Shown: positions 9,739 to 20,500 of the stretch, one piece after another
How positions within the stretch are numbered: position 1 is the first letter of the stretch
Layout of the letters: every line of letters begins with the position of its first letter
DNA from: Paraescarpia echinospica
Taxonomy: Eukaryota; Annelida; Polychaeta; Sabellida; Siboglinidae
Direction: 5' to 3'
DNA length: 64,000 bases
NCBI GenBank assembly: GCA_020002185.1
Contig: CM034531.1
Coordinates: 74,176,200-74,240,199, forward strand
Notes under the pieces: generated by a model
The model's input: the letters and a program-made list of their open reading frames with translations, nothing else
What the model was told of the DNA's origin: nothing
Databases searched by the model: none
Translations under genes and position numbers: made by a program

Positions 9739-12655
9739 TATAAATTGTTCTCCTGTCTGGAACTTCTGGTCATGAAGCCACTATTACATTTGTAAAATTG
9801 GTGGAATAGAGTAGGAAGTTGATTCGTACGCTGTTTATATACAACTATTAGAACATTTAGTTTAACTAGTTCCTGAACTTTAAGCATATTAAGTTCCCTA
9901 TGCAATGCTGTGGCACTGTCACGGCGGTGACGTTTTGCTAATGTTTTAAGTAATACATTTTGTAGAACTTGTATTTTACTTAAGTTAGTTTTACAAGCTG
10001 ATCCATATAATTCAATCCCATAATTAATATGGGGAAATACATAGGCATATTACAATTGCCTGACCATATCGGCATTTATGAACGAGGCCATGTGATAAAA
10101 TAAACTTGATAACTTAGACACCTTTGAACAAAATTCCTTAATATGTTCCGACCATGACAGCTTACACTCTAGACATATACCCAGATAGTTGGCTAAGTTA
10201 ATCCGTTCAATGCGTTTGCCTTGCAACAACAATGGCACGACTTCACGTTCAATATGTCTACTGAAAATTGTATAACATGTCTTACTCAAGTTCAGAGTTA
10301 GTTGATTGTATCGGAACCAGACACGAAGCGATTCTAACGTCTCCATAGCCGTATACACAGTATCAGTGACACCCATTCCACTAATGAACAAGTTACTATG
10401 GTCAGCAAACAATCGCAAAGATACGTGATTCACAGCACTCGATCTATCATTAATATATAATATAAATAAGCCTGGCCCTAAGATGGAGCCCTGCGGGACG
10501 CCAGTTTGAACATGAGCATATTCTGAAACTGTGCCATTAATGCTAACACATTGCTGTCTATCTCTTAAATAATGTCTAAACCATTTACATACATGACCTC
10601 TTATTCCATAATGATCCAGCTTATACAACAATATATCGTGATTAACGGTGTCAAAAGCCTTACTTAGGACAAGGTATACCCCAACAACTAATTCGCCATT
10701 TTCAAGAGAATTTCTAATATTTTCTATAATTTCAATAATCGCTAACGCAGCGAATGATCTTTATAGAAATCCAAATTGATGTTTGGACAAAACGTCATAT
10801 TTATCCATAAAGTCTAATAACCTCTTCAACGTTAACTTTTCTAGGATTTTATTGAATACACACGTCAGACTAATTGGTCGACAGTTGGATGGTTCACACC
10901 TTGATCCTTTCTTAAATATAGGTATTACTTTTGACACCTTTAATGCTCGTGGTACCTTGGCTTCGGTGAACGACAAATTACAAATGTAAGTCAGAGGTTT
11001 ACAAATGAAATTGCATGACAATTTGACAATTGTTGAAGGAAAATTATCAATACCTGATACATTAGAATTCGTTAGCTTGTTAATTTCATTGATCACTTCT
11101 TGTTGACAAACTGGTGACAGGCACATAGTATTGTGTATCGGGTCAGATATAAATTGTCTATATTCGTTTCCCTGAGTATATGACTTTGACAATACTTTAC
11201 CTACAGTAGCGAAATATTGGTTCATTGCATTAGCAATACTTTCGTTGTCATTAAATTCTATATGATTGATGACCAGCTTTTTAATGTTGTGCATGTTCCT
11301 TTTGTCCTAATTCACAAGTTCCGCATATATATTTCCATAATTCCTTGGTTGACTGTTTTTCTTGTGAGTGTAAGCTACTGTAATATGATTTCTCCGCCTG
11401 CCGTATGATGGTTGTAAATTTATTCTTATACTGTCGATATTCTGTTTTATTGTATTCATTTGGTCTATTGATATATTTCTTATACAACCTAGTCTTTGTT
11501 AAAATACTATTTCTAATGCCTTTAGTCATCCACATTTTGTCCTTGAAGCGTTTAATTGACATTCTGGTAAGTGGGAAACATTTTTGGAAAGTTGTTTCGT
11601 ATTTGGTTACAAACATATCATAACATTCATCCGTGTCCTTAAATGTCATAATATTGTCCCAGTTTATATTCTCCAGCTCCCGAGTGAAATTTGATATATT
11701 AGTTTCACTATGTATTCTCAGTTTAGGTCTGTCATTGGTGTCATGAGTTTTCGATACACCTTTTATAATGATGAAGTTGGGTAAATGGTCTGATATATCT
11801 ACAAACAGGTTTCCTGAAATTATATCACTTTTCATGAACTTTAAAGGTCGATATATATTCATATGATCAATGAGAGTTGCAGAGTGATCTGTTATTTTTG
11901 TTGGCAGTGTGATACATGGTAACAGGTTTTCCCTCATTAACGTGTCCACGTATATCTTAGTTTGACACGAGTCCTGTTGTAAAAGATCAATATTAACATC
12001 ACCACATATAATACAAATGTTTCCTTCCTGCTTGGTAACAGACACGTTTGATCCAATAAGATCAGAAATAACGTGTGTGTTATAGTTTGGATGTCTACAC
12101 ATACTGCCAATCACAAAACTGACGCCATCTTTAATTATTTCAAGCCACAAATTGTCCAACCTAGGATTATGACATATCGTTAAGTCAAATCGTTCGTGGA
12201 CGTACACTTCTTTCTTAATATAAACAGCAACTCCGCCTTTATTGTTATCTAGTGGTCCATGATAGTAGAAATTATATTCTTTGAATATATTCGCACATCA
12301 CTCTTGGTTCTTCATCACTGCCTCAGTGATCGCAATTACATCAAATGTTATATTTATACAGTCAATATGTGCTTTGAGTAGATTATAGTTTTTGAAAGAG
12401 CTTTGTAAGTTGATATGGATAACAGTTATTTGTCCATCAGTTATGTGTATTGACTCGTTTAATTCGGTCAAATCATAATATTTGCAGTTTAGTGATTTTG
12501 TCTTCACATAATCCTTTATCAAGGCAAGGCTGCAAGTTACGTGTTTTTAAGAGTTCAGAAAATTTGGTTCTTGGGAGTTGGTATTCCGTAGTTAACTGGA
12601 GATTGGTCAACGTGCAAAATGGTAACAAATTCGCTATTTCCTTATTTTCACCCAT
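9739..12655 (-). pseudogene. LINE ORF2: endonuclease and reverse transcriptase
   Basis: Minus-strand segments: an APE-type endonuclease start (VIHINLQSSFKNYNLLKAHI, about 12430), its middle and end (GDVNIDLLQQ, TDHSATLIDH, SDHLPNFIII; 12207-11700), then RT (IPIFKKGSRCEPSNCRPISL about 10900; GVPQGSILGPGLFILYIND about 10500; LFADHSNLF about 10410). The second catalytic Asp of the FADD box is His. Frames change near 12250, 11290 and 10700. The C-terminus is cut by the transposon at 9736. Confidence 0.85.
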
Positions 12656-12950
12656 TACTGTTGTTTTTTTTCATATTAGTTAAAATACATTCTCTCAGCT
12701 TTGCTAGAATACATACTAGTAACCCTGAATGCAACACATGTAGAACAATCATGTAACCTTTCGTCGAAAACAATGTCTCAATAGTTGGAGTAACAAATAC
12801 ACAAACAAAAAGTCAGATGACCACCACAGTCAGGGCTTGTCGGCAGTCGAGGCGCCCAAGAGTAAATTTATTGTTATAATGTAGCGTGCCAGCACAGGTG
12901 TCTGTCACCTATATGTGACTAGTCCACAGGCACAACGACGCCGTCTATTA

Positions 12951-13814
12951 TCAGCTTGCCTCTGCGGAACACCGCACGCTTCCCCCCGCGAAGGCTCGTT
13001 GCATCTGCGCACGTTTCTTTGTTTCGTAGTCCGCCTTCGTCATATCTTCTAGTATGTACACTCCAGCACCCACGGTCGTTCTCTTTACGTGGGTCTTGGC
13101 GGACAATAGAATCGCGTTTCTAAGTGGCCTCGTAACAATTGACGCGATGATGGGTCTGCCTGTAAAACTGTTGTTGGAGATAGGACCGAGTCTGTGGCAG
13201 TGTTCAACGCTCTCCATATCTTGTTCAAGTGTGACGATGGCACCAAGGTTGTGTTTGAGGAGTATATCCTTGGCTAGGGTTTTCTTGACATCCTCACTTT
13301 TGGATTCCTCGACACCAAACACTCTAATACTCCACTCATGACTTCTTCTTTCCATTGAGTTAATTCTCTCCTCATAAATAGTCATACTCGCCCTCGATTC
13401 CATTTCTCGTTTCGTTGTTTCTTTATACGACTTATGTAACTCGTTAATTTTGTTCCTGTTCTCTTTAATCGAGGCAGCATTGAATCCACAGGACGCTTCA
13501 ATAGTGTCCACTCTTTCTGCAATTGCACCACATTGTCGACGTATATCGCTCAATTGAGCTACCACGTCACTTTGGATCATTTTATATAGTTCGTCTATTG
13601 TAACGCCGCCGCCATATTGATCAGCACTCGCGGCCACGTTTTCATCGCTCACCTGATCATGGCATTTACTTCTCTTCACTGGGCTTTTTCTTGGATTTTT
13701 TTCGACATAGTACTGTTTAACCTGGTATCTTAAAGTGATTGAACTCAGTATTTGCACAAAGCTGACGTTTATAACCGAGTAATTAAACAAAATTAGGAGC
13801 GCCACTTTACCCAC
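12951..13814 (-). CDS. LINE ORF1 protein (L1 ORF1 / Transposase_22-like)
   Basis: An open 287-codon frame. The middle is rich in E/K/R/N heptads (about residues 90-160, KENRNKINELHKSYKE), a probable coiled coil for trimerisation. It is followed by an RRM-like part (RVFGVEESKSEDVKKTLAK, then VEHCHRLGP and RPIIASIVTRP), as in L1-type RNA-binding ORF1 proteins. The first about 40 residues are hydrophobic and unlike the family, so the true start may be internal. Confidence 0.75.
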   Translation of the reverse strand: MGKVALLILFNYSVINVSFVQILSSITLRYQVKQYYVEKNPRKSPVKRSKCHDQVSDENVAASADQYGGGVTIDELYKMIQSDVVAQLSDIRRQCGAIAERVDTIEASCGFNAASIKENRNKINELHKSYKETTKREMESRASMTIYEERINSMERRSHEWSIRVFGVEESKSEDVKKTLAKDILLKHNLGAIVTLEQDMESVEHCHRLGPISNNSFTGRPIIASIVTRPLRNAILLSAKTHVKRTTVGAGVYILEDMTKADYETKKRAQMQRAFAGGSVRCSAEAS

Positions 13815-14079
13815 ACGTCCTTAATCTAGTGTCGCCATCTGTCGTATATGAATGTTACAAAAACTGTCTTGTTTTAATTGAAAATAAATTATAATTTCAA
13901 GAGGTCGAGTAACATAACTATTTTGCACATTGCAGAAAACACAAATTGTGTTTGGCTGGTATGCGGAATTCAAAACGAACACAATTATCAACTCAAACCT
14001 AAATTCTCTACCGGCGTCATATCAAAAATGTCCTAAATGCATCTCCGGCATGTAAGGCAAATCCTTCATATCTCAAAAA

Positions 14080-14196
14080 AGACCACATTCAAAATGTAAA
14101 TGTGTTGAGATGGGTTAACATGTCAAGTCTAGATGCCATTCTAGCTGCATCCAAACGCCGCTGGACTGGTCATGTGACCCGAATGGACAGGAGTAG
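14080..14196 (+). pseudogene. LINE RT C-terminal fragment
   Basis: The plus-strand peptide VLRWVNMSSLDAILAASKRR continues WTGHVTRMD, the classic end of LINE ORF2 proteins (RWxGHVxRM). Only about 40 codons survive, followed by a CT/CCT-rich run at 14197-14282. Confidence 0.7.
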
Positions 14197-14352
14197 TAGC
14201 CACATCCCCTCTCTCCCTCACTCCCCCCATCTCTTCCTGCCTCCTTCCCTCCCTCCTTCTCTCTCTCTCTTCCTCCTTTCTACCACGCTCCCTCTACCTA
14301 TCTGCATTAATGTAATTTCATCATCAATGGGAGAAATACTAAATATAATAAG

Positions 14353-14540
14353 AAGAAGAAAAAGAAGAACACTTATATAGCGCCATAAATCTGGATAAGA
14401 ATCCATTCGGAGTCGCTTAAATACATACTTATATATATATATACAAATATATATATATATATATATATGTAGTTAAGCGACTCCGAATGGATTCTTATCC
14501 AGATTTATGGCGCTATATAAGTGTTCTTCTTTTTCTTCTT
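14353..14540. repeat. Perfect 68-bp inverted repeat with AT-rich loop
   Basis: Left arm 14353-14420 and right arm 14473-14540 are exact reverse complements over 68 bp (AAGAAGAAAAAGAAGAAC...GGAGTCGCTTAA). The 52-bp spacer is nearly pure AT. Together they could form a long hairpin or be a foldback/MITE-like element. Confidence 0.9.
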
Positions 14541-15714
14541 ATATATATACTTATATATGTATATATAACATTGACAAGTTACGTAAAATGAATGATAATC
14601 AATCAATTATAATAGATTGCTGTATAATAAATTTTATTTAACAAATTAGTAATGTAAAGATAATCATTACAAATATAATGACAATAAATATGTAAAGATA
14701 TGGAGTACAATTTATATAAAAACATATACGTCTGCTTTTTACTTGATCTCCAGTTCTGAGAAAACGGAATTTTACCAAATGTGTATTCATATTTTTTCGT
14801 GCATATCAAGTAATTACGAATACGTGACAGTCACTCGATGATAAGTCAGTGTTTGCTTTGTACAGCTATTCTTGGAGCGGGGGACATGTGTTATGGAAAA
14901 TATGGCTCGGCAGTAGTAATATGTATAGTTAAAAATGCACATTTTATATAATAAATTATTATTTGATTTGTATTGATATTACATATTATATGCAACTGTA
15001 TTTGTAGTTGTCTGTGGACATCCTAAACGTGCGGGTTTCTTTAACAGTACTTTGGTAACATCCATCTATGACTCAAGGAATGAATAGTCCAATATGCATA
15101 GCTCGAAATCAACAAGACCGGTAACCGACGTTTCCCAATTACCCGCACAAGTCACAAGAGTTGCATCCATAGTTAAGAATCGCAAATTGTCAGTGACACA
15201 TCTTCAAATGATTCATTCGACACTGACAGATTGGATTGCTATTCTGAAGAGTATTCGCGTAATCGTGAATAGCGCCTGCATATTGTTTCACTTGCTCACA
15301 TCCAGACATCATCCTGTTGGTGTATTCGTAATTAACAATTATTACGATGCAGCAATACGCACTTCACGAACCGATCAGTTGCCACCCTTACAGCGTCAGT
15401 CCACGACAGTTCGTACAGTAGCTTCCTAGAGGTTGTTAATCCCAGGATCTCTCCCTAAAATTAGGTCACCAAGCCATTTTCATTGAGTTGCCATGTGTCT
15501 TTAGTGACTGTCCGAAATCCCCTTTATTGCTCTGCCTTCCAATACCAGATGCACGCGAGACGAATAATGCATGTCAAATGTGAATCGCCATGTGATATGG
15601 TTTCAAATTCAAGCAAAGTTTGGCGTACATTATTCATCTTGTGTCCGTCTGGTATGGACAAGTTAAATTATGTAAGACGCCGCAGAAAATCCGTCTGCAC
15701 GCACTGGAAAAAAA
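14541..15714. other. Non-coding, AT-rich; nothing recognised
   Basis: Open frames at 15094-15429 and 15483-15764 (+) show no domain or family feature I recognise. This stretch separates the LINE from the second part of repeat copy A and may be one or more unidentified insertions. Confidence 0.35.
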
Positions 15715-17131
15715 TCAATGACGGCACAGATTCATGTATTTTGCACACAAAAAAACTAGTTTAAAAACTCAATATAGAGACCCCGATAAATAACTTCATG
15801 TGTCTATGTCATTGTAGATATGGAGTTAACATAGAGCTCTTTAGCTAAGGACGCACATTTGTAGTCGCATAAGTCTAAGTTTCTCCTTTTACTTAGTAGT
15901 TCATTTTGCACATATCAGTAAAACGACGTGTGCATTATGAAGGCAGACTAACATAAAGTAAAGAACAAATATTTGTATTAATTGTTTTACGATAGCCATA
16001 TTACAAAAAGTAAGCAATGTGTGCGCCAGGAAAACTGGTATATTTTGGCATATATGTGGTGACGAAATTCAATTTATCAAAATTAATTATGAAATCACAT
16101 GGTGTAACCGAATGGTTCGTAATTTTCGTGGTAACTATCCCATTTTGAACTTCTGGGACATTGGAACTATATAAAAATGTGACAATGCTCTAAACTGACC
16201 GTACGGCATGTGATTTATTGCCACTATACACCAGCAAACGGTTGGACGTCTCACGAGCAAACGCAGGGGCATTCGCAAACAGACCCGCACACCGACACGT
16301 ACACGCACACATGTCGAGCAATGAAGGGAGTGGAGATAATAAAGATAGAAGTAAAGATGGCGCAGACATTGCATTAAGGTCTAAGTAGAAGTGTTAGTGT
16401 AAAAGGACGTTGACCAATGTATCTTCGATAAGAAACACATTGAATTGACACAGAGTTTTTTCACATACCTGTCAACCTGTGATGACTAAAATTACTAAGA
16501 TTATTAGTCAATCGGCTCAACCGTCCCGCTGGCGCCCCACTCAGGCCCAGTTACGTCGCGCCTAGTGACCTCGCACATAGGTGACGGATCGCTTCACACC
16601 TTCACATATATAATCCATCAAAACAAACACAAAAAGGGATAAAAAAAGAGTGTTTATTTAGAAATATATTAATTATTAATCAATATTTCACATACGACGT
16701 GTGAACATGTACATTGGATAGATGACATGTTTTGTTTGTCGGTGTTGCTCATACAGCAATTAACCATATTATACAACATTAGTGTAAGCAATTACTTATC
16801 TTCAAACATGCCTATGTGTGCATATACAGTTGATACCATGTTATTTAACATATTGTTTTCGGTGTTATTCATACATGTTATTCAACCTAACAACTCTAAT
16901 ATTGTCAAGACATTTCAAAATACTTTTAAAGACCCGATATTGGCACTTGCATGAACAACGAAATAATGTTTTGGTAATGTTTCTGGTAGAAAGATGGTTT
17001 TTATTTATTAATTACTTGAATTGTTCAGACACATAAACAACACCTTTTGTAAAAAAAAGGATTTGCGCGAAATATGATACCAGGCGAAACACATACGTAT
17101 TAGAACGACAGTAGTGCCAAGTCTGTAATCT
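15715..17131 (+). repeat. Long repeat unit, copy A part 2 (matches 62435-63990)
   Basis: Closely similar over about 1.4 kb to 62435-63990. Shared landmarks include GGCACAGATTCATGTATTTTG, GACATTGGAAC near 16157 and 62902, GGCCCAGTTACGTCGCGCCT near 16545 and 63312, and CAGTAGTGCCAAGTCTG near 17110 and 63969. Similarity ends at 17131 where a LINE 3' end is attached. Minus-strand AATAAA at about 17004-17009 is a possible polyadenylation signal for the ABCB gene. Confidence 0.85.
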
Positions 17132-17215
17132 GAGCTCAGTCTCCTGGGGATTTAGGCGCTGTAGAAGTTGATTATTATTATTATTATTGTTGTTGTTGTT
17201 GCTAGTGCATCATGG
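17131..17215 (+). mobile_element. L2/CR1-type LINE 3' end with (ATT)n tail
   Basis: GAGCTCAGTCTCCTGGGGAT followed by a trinucleotide tail matches, on the other strand, the 3' end of the LINE fragment at 31455-31530. It is a severely 5'-truncated insertion between the repeat unit and the ABCB stop codon. Confidence 0.7.
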
Positions 17216-17354
17216 TCATCACCATTTACTAAACACGTAAAATACTTGTTTAAAGATCTATTTTATGAATGTTAATACGACTTGTAAAAGAGAAAATATT
17301 ATGTTAAGCTCGTTATTGTTAAGTCACGAACAAATTGTCAATACAAATATGTTG

Positions 17355-17579
17355 TTAAGTATGTTTGATCACGTGTTCATTGTGCGCGCAAACTTGCTTC
17401 TGTACAAGTCGGTGGTAGACAGATCCTTGGGCCATCAGCTGTTCGTGGGTTCCTTCCTCGACGACAACTCCGTCTTGCATGACGACGATCTTGTCGGCCG
17501 AACGAATCGTCGACAGGCGGTGAGCGATAACGATGCACGTGCGACCTTCCTGTGCTCGTTCCAGGGCCTCCTGCACGAG
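17355..17579 (-). CDS. ABCB1: ABCB coding exon 26 (NBD2 H-loop, stop)
   Basis: Residues 1258-1331: [20 protein letters not shown] with His1277, then [20 protein letters not shown] and a short hydrophilic tail ending KHT before TAA. About 2.8 kb from exon 25, the intron holding a SINE and a LINE. Confidence 0.96.
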   Translation of the reverse strand, partial: LVQEALERAQEGRTCIVIAHRLSTIRSADKIVVMQDGVVVEEGTHEQLMAQGSVYHRLVQKQVCAHNEHVIKHT

Positions 17580-20500
17580 CTGACATCGACAAGAAGACGA
17601 CATGATTGTAATGTATTGGTAAATGTACCACACGTAAGATCTTGTTCAATATTGTTTACAGTATTCAAGCAAATGTGGACAAAGGTATCGACCGTTGAAT
17701 AGGCAAACACAAAGAGTAATTTGGATTGAACATCGTGAGACTTTCTGAATTTCTAGTAAGATATAACATTTGACCGATATTGCCAAATTATATACTACTT
17801 GAAATGCCATTAGATTTCTTGTCACGTTTGCGTATTCTTTAATTCCAAAACTCTATTTCAAGCTGTCTATTTTAGTGTTCCAAAGCCAGATATATTAGTA
17901 AGACCAGATAAGGTAAAATAATTGTTTTGCACTCTTTGGTGAGACCAACATCAGACGTTTCAAAACGGCTGTCGTCTGGCCACCTGTTAATAGCGTATGC
18001 TCGGACCATTATGCTGCGGAGACCGAACGATTTCGCTGAAGGTATCTTGGGACAATATCAATCACGGCAAGCACGGTGCATCTAAGCAATAACTGAACAG
18101 TGAATGGTATTCACACGATCATTCCTGACACATGATCCAGACAGTCATATGGAGCCAGGTAAGATGACACATAATTACGTATTCATAATTCTGTATGACA
18201 CAGTGAATGGATTCATACGTCAAAGGGGATTAACAAAAACGTCACCGAATTAAGCGAATATTTCAAGTGTGAACGGCACCAGTGAAACATCGTCGTAATT
18301 TTGTGGAGCGCGGTGGCTTAGTGACTAGACTTCGGACTCTCAATCAACAGATTCGAGGTTCCAATCGTCTTGCTGCCGTTTCGAACCCTGGGCAAATTGT
18401 TTCATTCCACGCTACACCAGTTCATGATCGGTACATGGTTACAAACAGTGGTCGGTATTTGTGTACGAATAACATTCTCGCATTATTTGCAGCGTAGTGA
18501 ATTATTGCCAGTGAAGTCGAGCTGGTGTTCAAATGAACGGACCCGCCACGGGGTGACGTGTAATTGCTTTGAATAGTCCTGAGGACTGGATATAGCGCTA
18601 CATTCTTTTATCCCTTTTTAATTACTATATAAATGTGTAAATCTCCCCTGCTGGTATGTAGCCTCTCCATAGACAAGACTCTGGCACAATCTCCTTGTGG
18701 AACACTGCGGATACTGGGCACCTTGCAGTCCCAGGCGAATGTGTCAGGGATCTGTGAGAAGGTTGGAGCCTTCAGGGTGTAGTGTGCAGGGCCCACCAGC
18801 GTGTGGACACGTTCCGATTCTGTACCATTCCAACTCCCAACTATGGGCAAATAGTTCTGGGTAGATCATGGTCACCAGCCGTGATAGGTAGGTGATCTAG
18901 GAGACGGAAAACTCTGACATAAAACCACACAGTTAGCCAGGGCAACGCTGGTGAGTGGCTATGATGTCCCAAATCTTATGATGGTATAAGTAACGGTGAA
19001 CGATAGGGCTACCGCGACCGGGGCAACCGACGCGCCGTTTACCTTGTCAACCGCGGGAAGACAACGAAGTCCAAGGGGATCGCCCGGCCGGCGGCGATCC
19101 AAATGTGAAGTCCGGTTAGGCAGTTTGAAAGCGGTTGAGGTGGTGGGGATGATGGAGAGAAGGCCATTGGCTGTGCAGCGCATACAGGAAACGAAGTGGA
19201 AAGGGGATAGAGCGAGAATGCCGATAGGTGGATTCAAGCTACTGCACGCAGGAGGAGATGGGAGAAGTAATGGAGTTGGCATCATTGTATCAGAAGAGAT
19301 TAGTGAGACGGTGGTTCAAGTGGAGATATGGAAGGGACGCATAGAGATGGCATGGCTGATGATTAGGAAACAGTTAGTATGTGCTATGCATGTATACGGG
19401 CAACAGACGGGATGGATGGAGGCAGAGAAAGAGGAGTTCAGGGATGCTTAGGAGATGATGATGGGATTAGTGGAACTAGAGGTGATGTTGGGTAGAGGAG
19501 AGAGTTGGCAGACATGGCTAGGGAGTGAAGATAGAGAAGGTTGAGCTCTGGTGGAACTGATGGCAAGAAATGGCTTAGCAGTACTAATTGTTTATTCCAT
19601 AAGCAACAGAGCCATTAAATTACATACAGAAGTGGACAGCAGATTACGGAAATGGATCTGCTGATAGTCCGGAGGCAGCAGCTAGGGAAGATTAAGGACT
19701 GCAAAGCTGTAGCTGGAGAGCATGTCACGACACAGCACAAGCCGTACTGTGTCGTATGCAGAAGAAGAAACAAAGTAATACCGTGGGCCGCAGGAATGGG
19801 TGGTGTGCAAGACCAAGGGAAATACAGAGGCATCACACTTCTATGGCATGCGTATATGGTCTGGAGACAGTGACGCTGACAGAACACCAACAACAGAAAC
19901 TGTAAGTTTATGAGAACAACTGGTTTAGAAGAATAACAAGAACAAAGTGGGTAGACGGAAAAAGGACGAATGACCTGAGAAAAGAGGTTAGGGTTCATTG
20001 CAGTGTAACAAGAGAATTATTGAGAAGCCGGATGAGATGGCCAGGCCACTTGGTAAGGATGGATGCCAAAAAATAGCGAAGGCGGAACAACATAAAGGAA
20101 AAGACACAGCGAATTGTTCAGCTATACTCTGCCTGACCCACACCCATGTACAGCAGGAAACAAGGAGGAGAGCAACATATTCTTGAGGAAGAATACCAAT
20201 ACATAGTAAAGCCTGAATATCATATGTTAATCTCAGGTTTGGTGAATAATGCTATTGCAGGTATACCACTGGTATTTTACTCTCTGGCAGCGGTAATGAA
20301 GTGTATCTTTATTTAAAATCCATTGTTACGCTCATGTAGGCATACGCTTAGTTTTACCATACCTTTTCACTTTCCGTGTCCAGGGCGGAAGTCGCTTCGT
20401 CAAGGAGCAGGATTCTGGGATTACGTAATAATGCCCTTGCTATGGCGATGCGCTGTTTCTGTCCTCCGCTCAGCCGACTTCCGCACTCGCCCACGTTTGT

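Larger units (their letters stand above)
6175..13850 (-). mobile_element. LINE with ORF1 and ORF2 (Jockey/CR1 superfamily), interrupted by a pogo transposon
   Basis: Minus-strand order: ORF1 (13814-12951), endonuclease (about 12655-11700), RT (about 11300-9739), the DNA transposon 6639-9736, then the ORF2 C-terminus (6636-6486), a 3' UTR, and a tetranucleotide tail (CTTA)n at 6176-6203. Without the insertion it is about 4.5 kb. Several frameshifts, and FADH in place of FADD at the RT active site, indicate it is dead. Confidence 0.8.

Noticed and set aside
15094..15764. Two plus-strand ORFs of 111 and 93 codons
   Set aside because: No family feature, no codon pattern or splice context; probably chance.
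17377..17710. Several overlapping plus- and minus-strand ORFs over the last ABCB exon
   Set aside because: Frame shadows of exon 26; only one frame shows NBD motifs.
18281..18390. A functional tRNA gene at the SINE head
   Set aside because: A- and B-box-like motifs are present but no cloverleaf can be closed, and the sequence continues into a SINE body.
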